Source of the DNA: JBKECY01 sp047975025
Lineage (GTDB): Bacteria > Bacillota > Clostridia > Lachnospirales > Lachnospiraceae
Direction: 5' to 3'
Assembly (NCBI GenBank): GCA_047975025.1
Contig: JBKECY010000072.1
Coordinates: forward strand, 1-47,195
DNA length: 47,195 nt
Positions 32,452 through 41,347 of the stretch are shown piece after piece (position 1 is the first letter of the stretch; every line of letters starts with the position of its first letter). The translations under genes were made by a program, and so were the position numbers. The notes under the pieces are model-generated. The model was not told the origin of the DNA. It saw only the letters and a list, made by a program, of their open reading frames with translations, and ran no database searches.

Positions 32452-33381
32452 CTATACACCCTTTATTTGCTTGACCACTTCTTCTACAATTGACCGGATC
32501 TCTCTTTCATGAGCTCCCGGCCCTCCCCCCTTGGCGCACGCCCCGAACAGGCGCATCTTCTCAATAACCGCTTCTCTGATGGCCGCGACCTGATGGGGGA
32601 TAAGATCTATAATCCCTCTATCAACCGAAGAGAAGCTTCGCAGAACCTCTTCAATCGCTTTCACGTTGATATCCGTAAAAATATTCACTTTACTGATTCC
32701 TGCTTCGATCGCCATTTTGAAATCGTCATCCGTAAGCCCCGAGCCCCCATGCAGGACAAGCGGTGTCGGGATGCTCCCTGCGATTTCACGAATTCTCTGA
32801 AAATCCAGCTTTGGAGGTAATTTATAAGCACCATGTGCACTGCCAACTGCGATTGCCAGCGCATCCACTCCTGTCTGTCTGACAAAATCAATGGCCTGTG
32901 AGGGCTGTGTATAGTAGGCACTTGGATCTTCCAGATGACTGCTGCCTTCTGCTGAACCTTCATTATCCCCTACATGCCCCAATTCAGCTTCAATACTGGC
33001 TCCCGCAGCATGAGCAATTCCTGTCATTTCCCTGACACGCCGCACATTTTCGTCATAGGAAGCTGTGGAACAATCATACATAATAGAAGAGAATCCTAAC
33101 TCCAAAGCCTTATGGCAAATCTCGGCCGTCAATCCATGGTCAAGATGTACCACCACGGGAACTGCGGCTTTTTTGGCCATAGGAAGCAGGAAATAGGAAA
33201 GTTCCTCGAGTGGTGCATAGGGCAGCAGCACCTCTGCTGTTCCGATAATGACAGGTGAATTCTGTGCTTCAGCTGCTTCGATGACTCCCCGCGCCATCTC
33301 CAGACTCACTGTGTCAAAAAGCCCCACTGCGTATTTGCCCCGTCTGGCCGGCAACAGTACATCATTTAAATTTACTAACAA
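32452..33381 (-). CDS. Class II aldolase (fructose-bisphosphate/tagatose-bisphosphate aldolase family)
   Basis: This zinc-dependent aldolase of the Fba/GatY/IolJ family cleaves a ketose phosphate to dihydroxyacetone phosphate and an aldehyde. Visible ligands and substrate motifs are HLDHG (about residues 83-87), ELGHVGDNEG and HGGSGL. I propose a TTG start at 33381, nine bases after an AGGAGG. The in-frame GTG directly touches that site, and longer forms overlap the kinase gene. The length of 309 residues is normal. It follows the kinase with a two-base gap and closes the operon. Whether it acts on a 1-phosphate or a bisphosphate is not readable. Confidence 0.85.
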   Translation of the reverse strand: MLVNLNDVLLPARRGKYAVGLFDTVSLEMARGVIEAAEAQNSPVIIGTAEVLLPYAPLEELSYFLLPMAKKAAVPVVVHLDHGLTAEICHKALELGFSSIMYDCSTASYDENVRRVREMTGIAHAAGASIEAELGHVGDNEGSAEGSSHLEDPSAYYTQPSQAIDFVRQTGVDALAIAVGSAHGAYKLPPKLDFQRIREIAGSIPTPLVLHGGSGLTDDDFKMAIEAGISKVNIFTDINVKAIEEVLRSFSSVDRGIIDLIPHQVAAIREAVIEKMRLFGACAKGGGPGAHEREIRSIVEEVVKQIKGV

Positions 33382-33383
33382 AC

Positions 33384-34520
33384 TTAACACCCTCCTTTGT
33401 AGAGCAGATCCTGCTTTGCCCATCCGGCCTCTATGAGCTGCTCCAGCTCGTCAAAGGGTCTGATGGCACTGACCGCATCATAGCTTCCCACGCACAAGGC
33501 TCCGGTGGCTGCCGCATACTGTACTGCCTGCTTTGGTGTGCAGCCGGTCGTGACTGCGTGTAGGAAAGCTGCTATGGTCGTATCGCCCGCACCGCTTGCA
33601 CTGAGAATCTGGTGAGGTACAAAGCTTTTTTCAAATCGCTTCTGGTCACTCCATGCCGCTTTGTCCGGCAAGACTTCATCCGGAATCTGCCGCAGCACCG
33701 TCTGGTCAGCGGTGAATAAGAACAATCCGGCGGCTCCGCATTTAATCAGGACTATTTTAGCCCCCATCTGCAATACGGCAGTTCCCAGTAATTGTACTTC
33801 TTCTTCTGTGATAAATAAAGTCAAATCTTTTCGGCCTGCCCTTTTTTGGCATGTTTCATATAAATCCCGATGTAACATGTACAATAATTCCTCCACGCTG
33901 GGAAGGAAAAAATCTACATACGGCAGTACCTGCTGCAGTACATGCCGCCAGTTGACAGCGCCGGATTTTGATGTCTCATTGACATCCGACATATCAAGTG
34001 ACGTCGCTGCACCGGCATGTTTGACATGCTTCATAAGTGCCAGAAGTTCTCTGCCCTCCTCCTGATACATTGTCCGCATTAATGTTGGATATCCGAAGTG
34101 GAATACGGCGGCATCCTGCAATACTTCCTGTGGTATATCCTCCAGACAGTAGGTGTCATTCGCCCCTGCGTCATGCAGAAAAATACGATCCATGCCGGGA
34201 AGTGCCAGCACAATGGAGTAAGAAGTCTGCTCCCCTGCTGTACGCAGCAGACCGCTTTCACATCCATATGTGCTTAGGATACCATAAATCAAATCGCCGA
34301 ATGCATCCGTTCCTGTCTTGCCCATCAACACCGCATCCGCTCCCAGAACGTGTAACGCAAGTCCTGTATTAGCCACAGAACCCCCTGTACTGATTGTGAC
34401 TCCATGCATATCAATCAGCCGTCCGGGGACGAGATACGAACCGATGTCGGCTATCGCCGCATCTGGGAATGCGGGGGTAATATCCAGACAGATATGACCC
34501 GCCGCAATAATCTTACTCAA
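33384..34520 (-). CDS. PfkB-family carbohydrate kinase
   Basis: This ribokinase-fold sugar kinase has 378 residues, longer than usual (about 310-330) because of an insertion around 205-290. The N-terminal glycine motif is TGGSVANTGLAL (about 45-56), and the C-terminal ATP/anion-hole motif SGAGDTT holds the catalytic Asp313. The start is a TTG that overlaps the stop of the isomerase gene by 8 bases, so translation is probably coupled. Between an isomerase and an aldolase it should phosphorylate a ketose. IolC-like, LacC-like or fructokinase-like activity is possible. Confidence 0.85.
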   Translation of the reverse strand: MSKIIAAGHICLDITPAFPDAAIADIGSYLVPGRLIDMHGVTISTGGSVANTGLALHVLGADAVLMGKTGTDAFGDLIYGILSTYGCESGLLRTAGEQTSYSIVLALPGMDRIFLHDAGANDTYCLEDIPQEVLQDAAVFHFGYPTLMRTMYQEEGRELLALMKHVKHAGAATSLDMSDVNETSKSGAVNWRHVLQQVLPYVDFFLPSVEELLYMLHRDLYETCQKRAGRKDLTLFITEEEVQLLGTAVLQMGAKIVLIKCGAAGLFLFTADQTVLRQIPDEVLPDKAAWSDQKRFEKSFVPHQILSASGAGDTTIAAFLHAVTTGCTPKQAVQYAAATGALCVGSYDAVSAIRPFDELEQLIEAGWAKQDLLYKGGC

Positions 34521-35547
34521 TCCCCATCAGCAGATTCATTACATACATTTCCAGTCCTTCGAAGTCACGCTTTGCCACACATTCCTGCTGATATTCATAA
34601 TCGAATTGTGCCGCCTTTTTCTCCAGTGCCTTAGCAATATACAAACTGTTTTCAAGATGCTTATAGCTGCATTCATCCGTTGTGGTTCTCATGGCCTTAA
34701 CATCAAGTCCGACATACTCTCCTTGCGAGCCGTAATTATTTTCCATCAGCACCTTAATCTGGTTAAACGCCTGACGTAGATTTTCCACACCGAACGACTT
34801 ATCCTGATCAAATTTAATTCCATTTTGGTCATTCAAATGCACGCCCCACAATTTATTCATAGCCAGAGCAAATCCGATTTCATGAGATGGATCAAGTCCG
34901 GCTAAAATTGCATGTGCCGACTCTAAAAGTCCACCCACTCTGGAGGGATCTGAGGTCGCTGCTGCGATGCCCATAACATGTCCCAACGTACCGCAGATAC
35001 TTCTGTCGATTGGCTCATTGGGCTTTGGTTCAATCACTACTCTGATGTCCGGGTCATACGCCAGCATTTTATTGATTGCTTCAATCAGCATTTGCGTTGC
35101 CCAGACCGGACTTTTGCTTTCGCTGCAAAGCGTACCTTCTCTGGCGAGCCACAGCACAATCATATTCGTTCCAAGTTCCTTGGCAATATCAATACTTCGA
35201 TAGGATCTCCACATGGCAAAGTCCCTGTCTTCCTTGGAAGTTGACATATAACCACCATCTATCGTATGTGAATCCATCCACAGACGGGGTGCCACAAACT
35301 CCGCTGCCAGATGATATGTATCCAATACTGCTTTGACTTTTCTTGCCTCTTCCTTGATTTGTTCCTCTGTCAGCTCATTGAGATTCGGTACCACATCATC
35401 ATCATGAAACTGAATCGCGGAAAATCCTATCTCCGCAAATTTTTTCACCTTCTCCTCAAATGCAATTTCCTGCCTGACGGCCGGTCCATAAGAATCTGCC
35501 CCTGCGTGTACATTCCAAGGACCCACTGAAAATTTAAATCTTGACAT
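34513..35547 (-). CDS. Xylose isomerase-like protein (XylA class I type)
   Basis: The 344-residue TIM barrel resembles the actinobacterial class of D-xylose isomerase. It has FHDDDVVP with the catalytic His48, EPKPNEP with Glu173 and Lys175, and NDQNGIKFDQD, matching the metal-binding DLNGQ..DQD segment of XylA. It is about 40-50 residues shorter than known class I enzymes and lacks their C-terminal oligomerisation tail. The ATG at 35547 follows AGGAGG by eight bases. It heads the isomerase-kinase-aldolase operon. With an alpha-xylosidase in the same locus, D-xylose is the likely substrate, though glucose or rhamnose isomerisation is possible. Confidence 0.78.
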   Translation of the reverse strand: MSRFKFSVGPWNVHAGADSYGPAVRQEIAFEEKVKKFAEIGFSAIQFHDDDVVPNLNELTEEQIKEEARKVKAVLDTYHLAAEFVAPRLWMDSHTIDGGYMSTSKEDRDFAMWRSYRSIDIAKELGTNMIVLWLAREGTLCSESKSPVWATQMLIEAINKMLAYDPDIRVVIEPKPNEPIDRSICGTLGHVMGIAAATSDPSRVGGLLESAHAILAGLDPSHEIGFALAMNKLWGVHLNDQNGIKFDQDKSFGVENLRQAFNQIKVLMENNYGSQGEYVGLDVKAMRTTTDECSYKHLENSLYIAKALEKKAAQFDYEYQQECVAKRDFEGLEMYVMNLLMGIE

Positions 35548-35577
35548 ACCTGTTACCTCCTGCAATTTTTTTATTCA

Positions 35578-35623
35578 ACACAAGCGTACGACTTAGTATC
35601 TATATTGTACCTTGCCCTTGTGT
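35578..35623. promoter_or_regulatory. Inverted repeat flanking the isomerase operon promoter region
   Basis: ACACAAG (35578-35584) and CTTGTGT (35617-35623) face each other across a TACAAT-like -10 box on the minus strand. This could be a regulator site for the divergent AraC protein, but the arms are short. Confidence 0.3.
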
Positions 35624-35741
35624 CTGTATCTTGCATCAATTCGTTTAGAAGATAAGATTAGTTTGCTGTCAGGTATTTCATTCCATCCGAAAATCATCTA
35701 TACTGTAAGATAAATCAGGGATGAAACGATCGGAGGCAGTT

Positions 35742-36716
35742 ATGCAAAATGAATTCGAAGTCATTGAACACCCACACATGAAATATCTGAATATCTTTAT
35801 TGTTGATATGAACTACAGAGCACCTCATATTCATAGAGATTTGGAGATTAATTTCCTGCTCGAAGGTGCTGTCAGAATCCAAACAGTAAAAGAGGAGTGT
35901 TATATCCGCCAGGGAGAAATTGCTGTCTTTCATGCCGGACAGTCACATGAACTGCATGCTGTAACGGATACGGCACAGATTCTATGTGTTCAGATTTCTC
36001 CTCGCTTCTGTCGTGCCTACTACCCGTCCATTACCAATATACAGTTTGCCAGTATGGAAGTCCTGCCGCACCTGTCACAAGAATCCTTTCAGCAGCTGTT
36101 GGCGCTGTTAATCGAAACTGCCTGCCAATACTATCATCGACAGCCTGCCTTCGAATTCAGCTGTATGGCACTTTTGAACTGTATCTTGAAACTGCTGCTT
36201 TGTGAAATGCCCACCTATGAACTGACCGAAGGCGAGCAGGCGGCAAATCGCAAAAAAACCGAACGCTTAAACGAGATTTTGAACTATGTGGAAGAGCATT
36301 ATACGGAAAAGCTTCTGCTCTCTGAAATTGCCGCGCAGCAGGGTGTCTCCATGCCATACCTGTCGCATTTTATCAAGGATAATTTAAATCAGACGTTTCA
36401 GGAATATGTCAATAATCTGCGCTTCATACATGCCAAAGACCTGATGCCCAATGATACCCTGAGCCTGCTGGATATCTGTATCGAATCCGGGTTTTCAGAC
36501 TATCGCTTTCTCAAGAAAGCCTTCTGGAATCATTGTAACTGCACTCCTCAGGAATATCGCAATCGACTGCTGCCCACTTTGCCAATTGCCAAGAAAAGTC
36601 CCAGCAGTTCTCTGGAAGGATTCTGCACTCCGCAGGAAACACTCCGGATTTTGAACAAACTAAAAGCAGTGCATCAAGATACACGGCTTTTAGCTTCGGC
36701 CACTTTGTTCAAATAG
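35742..36716 (+). CDS. AraC-family regulator 3 (xyloside locus)
   Basis: The 324-residue protein has an N-terminal cupin sensor (about 15-100; IRQGEIAVFHAGQSHEL) and an AraC DNA-binding domain (about 190-290; YLSHFIKDNLNQTFQEY and FSDYRFLKKAF). A tail of about 35 residues follows the usual end, after CTPQEYRNR. I choose the ATG at 35742, with CGGAGG five bases upstream, over the in-frame ATG at 35721. It is divergent from the isomerase operon and likely controls it. It ends 15 bases from the convergent guaD gene with no visible terminator. Confidence 0.9.
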   Translation: MQNEFEVIEHPHMKYLNIFIVDMNYRAPHIHRDLEINFLLEGAVRIQTVKEECYIRQGEIAVFHAGQSHELHAVTDTAQILCVQISPRFCRAYYPSITNIQFASMEVLPHLSQESFQQLLALLIETACQYYHRQPAFEFSCMALLNCILKLLLCEMPTYELTEGEQAANRKKTERLNEILNYVEEHYTEKLLLSEIAAQQGVSMPYLSHFIKDNLNQTFQEYVNNLRFIHAKDLMPNDTLSLLDICIESGFSDYRFLKKAFWNHCNCTPQEYRNRLLPTLPIAKKSPSSSLEGFCTPQETLRILNKLKAVHQDTRLLASATLFK

Positions 36717-36731
36717 TGGCAAATTACCATA

Positions 36732-38099
36732 TTATACGACTTTTTCCCCCTGCACCCATACGGATTTTATATTAGCCGGTGTGCTTAGGTAAAGAATTTT
36801 TTGAAAAATAATATCCAACGACTCTTCTGCATCAAAAATCGGAAGTGGGAAAGCCGCCGCTCTCGTATCAATCAGCTGCGCATCCCAGGCATAGCCTTCC
36901 TCCAGCCGCCCAATCGGCATTCCCAGTGCTTCTCCTGCGCCTGCCGTTGCAAGATAGAACCCTTCTTTGAGGGTCAGTGCCGCATCAGCCACACCACGAA
37001 ACTGTGGTTTGATCTTGGGATTCACTCCTGACTCCAGCATATGGGAGGACATGACCGCCTGCTTAATGGTATCATAGAGGCTTGGTGAGAATCCCCCGGA
37101 TAAATCGGTTCCCAAAGCAACTTTAATCTTGTCCTGATACAGAAACTTTTTAATCGGTGTCACAGCACCTGCAAAATACACATTGGAATGCGGACAATGT
37201 GAAATGATGGCTCCTTTCGCATGAAACAGCCCCGCATCGCTGTCTGAGAGATGACCGCAATGCCCCATCACAGATTTGTTGTTCATAAGACCATAGCCGT
37301 TCAATGCTTCCGCATCGCTTTTCTTACACCGCTTTCTGACATATTCATGTTCCCAGTCGCCTTCACTGCAATGCGTCTGAATATAGGTTCCATATTTTTC
37401 TGCCAGTTTTCCAAGCCCGTACAATGCTTCGTCGGTGCAGCTGGGTATGAACCGCGGACTCACGACCGGATAGACACCTTGCTTGGTCGAGCGATTCAGT
37501 TGATTCACTTGCTGGATAAAGTCCTCTGTATCTTGAAGTGCTGCTTCAGTTGACTGATCCCTGCAAAAATCCGGATTCTGTATCTTGTCATCCATGACCA
37601 CCTTACCCACAAAGGCCCGCTGACCTCTCTTCGCGCAAATTGCCGCAAGTTTATATGTCGCTTCCTTGTGATAGGAACCATAGTACATAACAGTCGTTGT
37701 TCCATTGCGCAGGAGGCGTTCCACCAGATTCTGGTACACGTTTTGAGCATACGCAAGATCTGAGAAACGGGATTCCAGATGAAAGGTATACTTCTCCAGC
37801 CATTCGTTGAGCGGAACGTCCAGTCCGGTGCCTGCCTGACCCCACTGCGGAGCATGCACATGCAGATCAATGAACCCCGGCAGGAGGTACTGACCTTTTC
37901 TCAGCTGAGTCAGCTTGCCGGCTTGCTTATACTCTGCTCTTGCGGGTCTGAATTCCGGCTCTTTTTTTGTAATGATTTTTTCTATAAGACCGCTTTTTCC
38001 TATGCAGTACAAGGCTGTCTGCGGCTCCCGAATCTCTCGGGAGTCAAGACTTGTAAAAGCAATACCTTCCACTGCATATTCATAAAGTTTCCTACTCAT
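36732..38099 (-). CDS. guaD: Guanine deaminase
   Basis: The enzyme converts guanine to xanthine and ammonia. The amidohydrolase metal motif PGFIDLHVHAPQ is at about residues 74-85; THCSEGD, MGHCGHL and SHCPHSN follow in the guanine deaminase order, and GTDLSGGFSPS carries the last metal aspartate. The length of 455 residues is normal. The ATG overlaps the end of the BMP-family gene by 8 bases, so it is co-translated. Adenine deaminase two genes upstream completes a purine base salvage operon. A cytoplasmic location is expected. Confidence 0.92.
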   Translation of the reverse strand: MSRKLYEYAVEGIAFTSLDSREIREPQTALYCIGKSGLIEKIITKKEPEFRPARAEYKQAGKLTQLRKGQYLLPGFIDLHVHAPQWGQAGTGLDVPLNEWLEKYTFHLESRFSDLAYAQNVYQNLVERLLRNGTTTVMYYGSYHKEATYKLAAICAKRGQRAFVGKVVMDDKIQNPDFCRDQSTEAALQDTEDFIQQVNQLNRSTKQGVYPVVSPRFIPSCTDEALYGLGKLAEKYGTYIQTHCSEGDWEHEYVRKRCKKSDAEALNGYGLMNNKSVMGHCGHLSDSDAGLFHAKGAIISHCPHSNVYFAGAVTPIKKFLYQDKIKVALGTDLSGGFSPSLYDTIKQAVMSSHMLESGVNPKIKPQFRGVADAALTLKEGFYLATAGAGEALGMPIGRLEEGYAWDAQLIDTRAAAFPLPIFDAEESLDIIFQKILYLSTPANIKSVWVQGEKVV

Positions 38100-39282
38100 C
38101 CACTGTCACTCCATCAACAATATAATTCCAGCTGGGCGCTGAGATGACTTCCTGCTCGGTAAAGTATTCTCCCTCTTTTAGGTCAATCTCTTCTCCGTCA
38201 GCGTTAACACCTTTTAGCGGTCCCTGGAATACATGTGTTTCTCCGCTTCTTAACGCTTCTGTTGCCTGATCAAGCGCTTCCTGTGCACCTTCTGGTGCAA
38301 TCGCTTCGTTGAGCTGTGTAACATAGACCGCATCTGTTGTCCCATCTGCTGAGAGTCCTTCACTCCAGTCAGCAGGGATCTGCGTACCATCAATCACTGC
38401 CTGAACTGCAATCGTCATGTACTGGCTCCAGTCAATGGCTGCGGAAATGATATTTGCATTCGGTGCAGCTTCAATCATATCTGTGTTATACCCAACATGC
38501 CATACATTGTTCTTCTCTGCAACTGTAGCTGTTGTCGTAGAGCCTGTATAGTTAGAAAGTACATCGCATCCGGAATCAATCAGCGCCTGTGCTGCCTGTG
38601 CGTCCGCCTGCGGGTCTGCAAAGGAATTGACATATTTAACTTCCATGGTCACATCCGGGTTCACACTCTTGGCCCCCAGATAGAAGGCTGTAAATCCACT
38701 GATTACCTCTGCATACGGCTGTCCGGCAACATAGCCCAGCTTATTATTCTCTGTCTTAAGTCCGGCTACCACACCTGTCAGGTAGATGGCTTCTGAGATT
38801 GCCGGAAAATAATTGTGAAGATTTGACAGACCTGAGGAGGCTGCCTGGTATCCTGTTGCATGGCAAAACTGTACATCCGGATATTCTTTTGCCAGTTCCA
38901 GCATATAGTTCTCGAATCCAAAGTTCGTACCGAAAATGATATTGGCTCCGCTTTCAATCAACTCTCGAAGCGCTGTATCAGTCTCCGTTCCCTCGGCCAC
39001 ATTGAACTTTGTGATGACTTGATCTTCACGTAAGCCCAAATTCTCTATCATTTTTTCAACACCTACATTATGGTTGAATACATAGCCCTGATCGCTGGTA
39101 TCTGTAAGATGTATAACGCCAATAATGACATCATCCTTATCAATACCTGCAATTTCTTCTGTCTGTGTTTCTGCTGCTGTCGTCTCATCGGTTGTTGTAC
39201 TGTCTGCGGAGCTTGCGCATCCTGCCAAAGCAGTTGTCAAAAGTAAGGCGCTTAACAATACACTAAGTAGTCTTTTTTTCAT
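38092..39282 (-). CDS. BMP-family lipoprotein (PnrA-like purine nucleoside-binding protein)
   Basis: The protein is a surface lipoprotein, with lipobox ALAGC and the modified cysteine at residue 22, of the basic membrane protein family whose characterised members bind purine nucleosides for an ABC importer. The long Thr/Glu-rich linker (about 25-47) is typical. The core contains DTSDQGYVFNH and NYTGSTTT segments. I choose the ATG at 39282 because an AGGAGA site lies just upstream; the in-frame ATG at 39297 includes it. It sits between ade and guaD, but no ATPase or permease genes accompany it, so the transporter must be encoded elsewhere. Confidence 0.9.
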   Translation of the reverse strand: MKKRLLSVLLSALLLTTALAGCASSADSTTTDETTAAETQTEEIAGIDKDDVIIGVIHLTDTSDQGYVFNHNVGVEKMIENLGLREDQVITKFNVAEGTETDTALRELIESGANIIFGTNFGFENYMLELAKEYPDVQFCHATGYQAASSGLSNLHNYFPAISEAIYLTGVVAGLKTENNKLGYVAGQPYAEVISGFTAFYLGAKSVNPDVTMEVKYVNSFADPQADAQAAQALIDSGCDVLSNYTGSTTTATVAEKNNVWHVGYNTDMIEAAPNANIISAAIDWSQYMTIAVQAVIDGTQIPADWSEGLSADGTTDAVYVTQLNEAIAPEGAQEALDQATEALRSGETHVFQGPLKGVNADGEEIDLKEGEYFTEQEVISAPSWNYIVDGVTVDE

Positions 39283-39331
39283 TTCTTCTCTCCTCATTAC
39301 ATTATACTATGGATTGCAGTTACATGTTTGT

Positions 39332-41095
39332 CTATGAAAAACTGATGACAGGATCCACGACGGCTTCCTCAAATACATCAACAAGACCTTTGTCAGTTAT
39401 TCCATATCTTGGAATAAAAATCAAGGTAATAAACGCCAGTGTCATGAAAGGAGACTGCATTTTGCAGCCACGCTTTACCAGCTCATCCTGAATTTCTTTG
39501 AGCGTCCCGGCAACCTCTTCACCCGGCCGGTCTGAAAGAAGTCCGCATATTGGCAATGCTAACTCATGGATGACTTTTCCATCTTCCACAAGCAGAATGC
39601 CTCCCTGCATTTCTTCAATGCGTCTAACGGCGAGTGCCATATCATCAAAATTGCTTCCGATGACAGTAATATTATGATGATCGTGCCCCACTGAAGTTGC
39701 TATGGCACCGCTTAGTAACCCAAAGCCCTGAATAAAGGCTTTCCCTACATTACCGTTTTTCCCATATCTCTCCACACATGCAATTGAAAGAACATCGCGC
39801 GCCGCATCCGGCAGTACAATACCATCCTTAACCGAAAGTGAAGCACTTTTATCATCTGTCAAAAGCGAGGTCGGATTAGCTCCTATCACACGTACAAGTG
39901 CTGTTTTACTGTCTTTTGGAGCCTTAATCTGAAGAGCGCCACCATCAATTGTATTTTTAAGAGTCACTGTATTTTTCAAGAACTTGCTATACGTAGGCGC
40001 CACTGACTTTTTGAGCAGTTCCCCTTGCTCAACGACCGGCACACCACCGGCGATAACCTGTTCCACTGCAACAGTGTCCAGATCTGAAAGCAATACGATA
40101 TCTGCTCTCTTACCGGGTGCAATACTGCCAAGTTCATCATCCACTTTCAGGCTTTCGGCAGGATTAATTGTTACCATCTGAATCGCCTCAATCGGACTCA
40201 CCCCGGCTTGAATTGTACGGCGTACTTTATAGTCCAGATGTCCTTTTTCATAAATATGCAGCGAGTCAATATCATCGCTGACCAATGCACAATGCCGCGT
40301 ATCTACTTTGTCCTTGGTAATCATTTCCAGACATGCATCAAGATCTGTGGCCGCACTGCCTTCCCGGATCAGGACGCGTAAGCCACGTCGAAGTTTCTCA
40401 AGAGCCTCCGTTCGGTTCGTGCTCTCATGATCTGAACGGATTCCGACAGAACTGTATGCATTGAGCCCATCTCCCGTTAACGCGGGGGCATGCCCCTCCA
40501 ACGTTTTGTTGTATTTCTTGGCCAAACGAACAATGTTAGCTGATTTATCAGCCTTCGCCAGCATTGGCGGATATAGTACTTCTGCCAACCCTACTGCCTC
40601 CTCAAGCTGTAAAAGCTCTTCAATATACTCGGAGCGCAGCGGAGCACCAATCGTCTGTAAGTCGCCCTCCTCTTCCATGAACGAAGGTACCGGATACAGC
40701 AATTTGACTGGTAACTGAGCAGACTCCTTTAGAACCTCCTGGATTCCCTCCATGCCGGAAACAATAGCTACTTCCATCAGATCCGTAGCTACTGCCGTCG
40801 TTCCATGCTTTAATACCATATTACTGAATTCAGTATAGGTCAGCATACTGCTTTCGAAATGTATATGAGCATCAATAAATCCAGGCGCCAGGTATTTGCC
40901 AGATGCATCAATCACAATAGTGTTTTCATCAACTGCTTTTTCAGAAATTTCACCGGTAGCAGCAATTTTGCCATCTGCAATTGCCACATCCGCAGGATAA
41001 ATCTCACCACTATTCACATTGATAAGACTCCCATGTCTGATTACGATATCCGCAGCAGAATTCCCCAAAGCAACATCAATCACTTTCTTATTCAT
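39332..41095 (-). CDS. ade: Adenine deaminase
   Basis: Ade converts adenine to hypoxanthine and ammonia. The 587-residue protein has the family layout: N-terminal beta sandwich, metal motif PGFIDAHIHFESS (about residues 72-84), ATDLMEVA, EGHAPALTG (about 198-206), ALVSDD and a C-terminal domain with VGHDHHN (about 470-476). An AAAGGA site precedes the ATG. It is the first gene of the ade-BMP-guaD operon, and a TTGACA-N17-TATTTT promoter gives only a short leader of about 45 nt, without room for a purine riboswitch. Confidence 0.95.
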   Translation of the reverse strand: MNKKVIDVALGNSAADIVIRHGSLINVNSGEIYPADVAIADGKIAATGEISEKAVDENTIVIDASGKYLAPGFIDAHIHFESSMLTYTEFSNMVLKHGTTAVATDLMEVAIVSGMEGIQEVLKESAQLPVKLLYPVPSFMEEEGDLQTIGAPLRSEYIEELLQLEEAVGLAEVLYPPMLAKADKSANIVRLAKKYNKTLEGHAPALTGDGLNAYSSVGIRSDHESTNRTEALEKLRRGLRVLIREGSAATDLDACLEMITKDKVDTRHCALVSDDIDSLHIYEKGHLDYKVRRTIQAGVSPIEAIQMVTINPAESLKVDDELGSIAPGKRADIVLLSDLDTVAVEQVIAGGVPVVEQGELLKKSVAPTYSKFLKNTVTLKNTIDGGALQIKAPKDSKTALVRVIGANPTSLLTDDKSASLSVKDGIVLPDAARDVLSIACVERYGKNGNVGKAFIQGFGLLSGAIATSVGHDHHNITVIGSNFDDMALAVRRIEEMQGGILLVEDGKVIHELALPICGLLSDRPGEEVAGTLKEIQDELVKRGCKMQSPFMTLAFITLIFIPRYGITDKGLVDVFEEAVVDPVISFS

Positions 41096-41145
41096 CAGTA
41101 TCCTTTCTACTATATGTACTAATTTACTCTAGTTATAACAATCAT

Positions 41146-41174
41146 AAAATACTATTGTTTGCATACTTTGTCAA
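41146..41174 (-). promoter_or_regulatory. Promoter of the purine salvage operon
   Basis: TTGACA (41169-41174) and TATTTT (41146-41151) on the minus strand are 17 bases apart. Confidence 0.6.
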
Positions 41175-41253
41175 GTTGAATACTATACATATTGAATTTA
41201 CTGTAAATAATACTGCCTAATACTTTCTTTAAATTAAAAAAAGACACACTAAA

Positions 41254-41287
41254 ATCACCACATTTTCTAAAACAAAAATGTGGTGAT
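41254..41287 (-). terminator. Terminator of AraC regulator 4
   Basis: ATCACCACATTTT (41254-41266) pairs perfectly with its complement (41275-41287) around an eight-base loop. The minus strand continues with TTTTAG after the stem. Confidence 0.75.
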
Positions 41288-41347
41288 AGTAAAAATCGTC
41301 ATCATAAGAAATAGTTTCTAAAATTTTAGAACATATTGTACAATTTT

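Noticed and set aside
24178..35547. Sulfoquinovose (sulfo-EMP) pathway, because GH31, isomerase, PfkB kinase and aldolase occur together
   Set aside because: The GH31 protein follows YicI alpha-xylosidase over its whole length and the isomerase is XylA-like, so a xyloside route fits better.
41096..41174. Possible purine riboswitch upstream of adenine deaminase
   Set aside because: The leader from the predicted start is only about 45 nt, and the conserved purine-aptamer loop sequences are not present.
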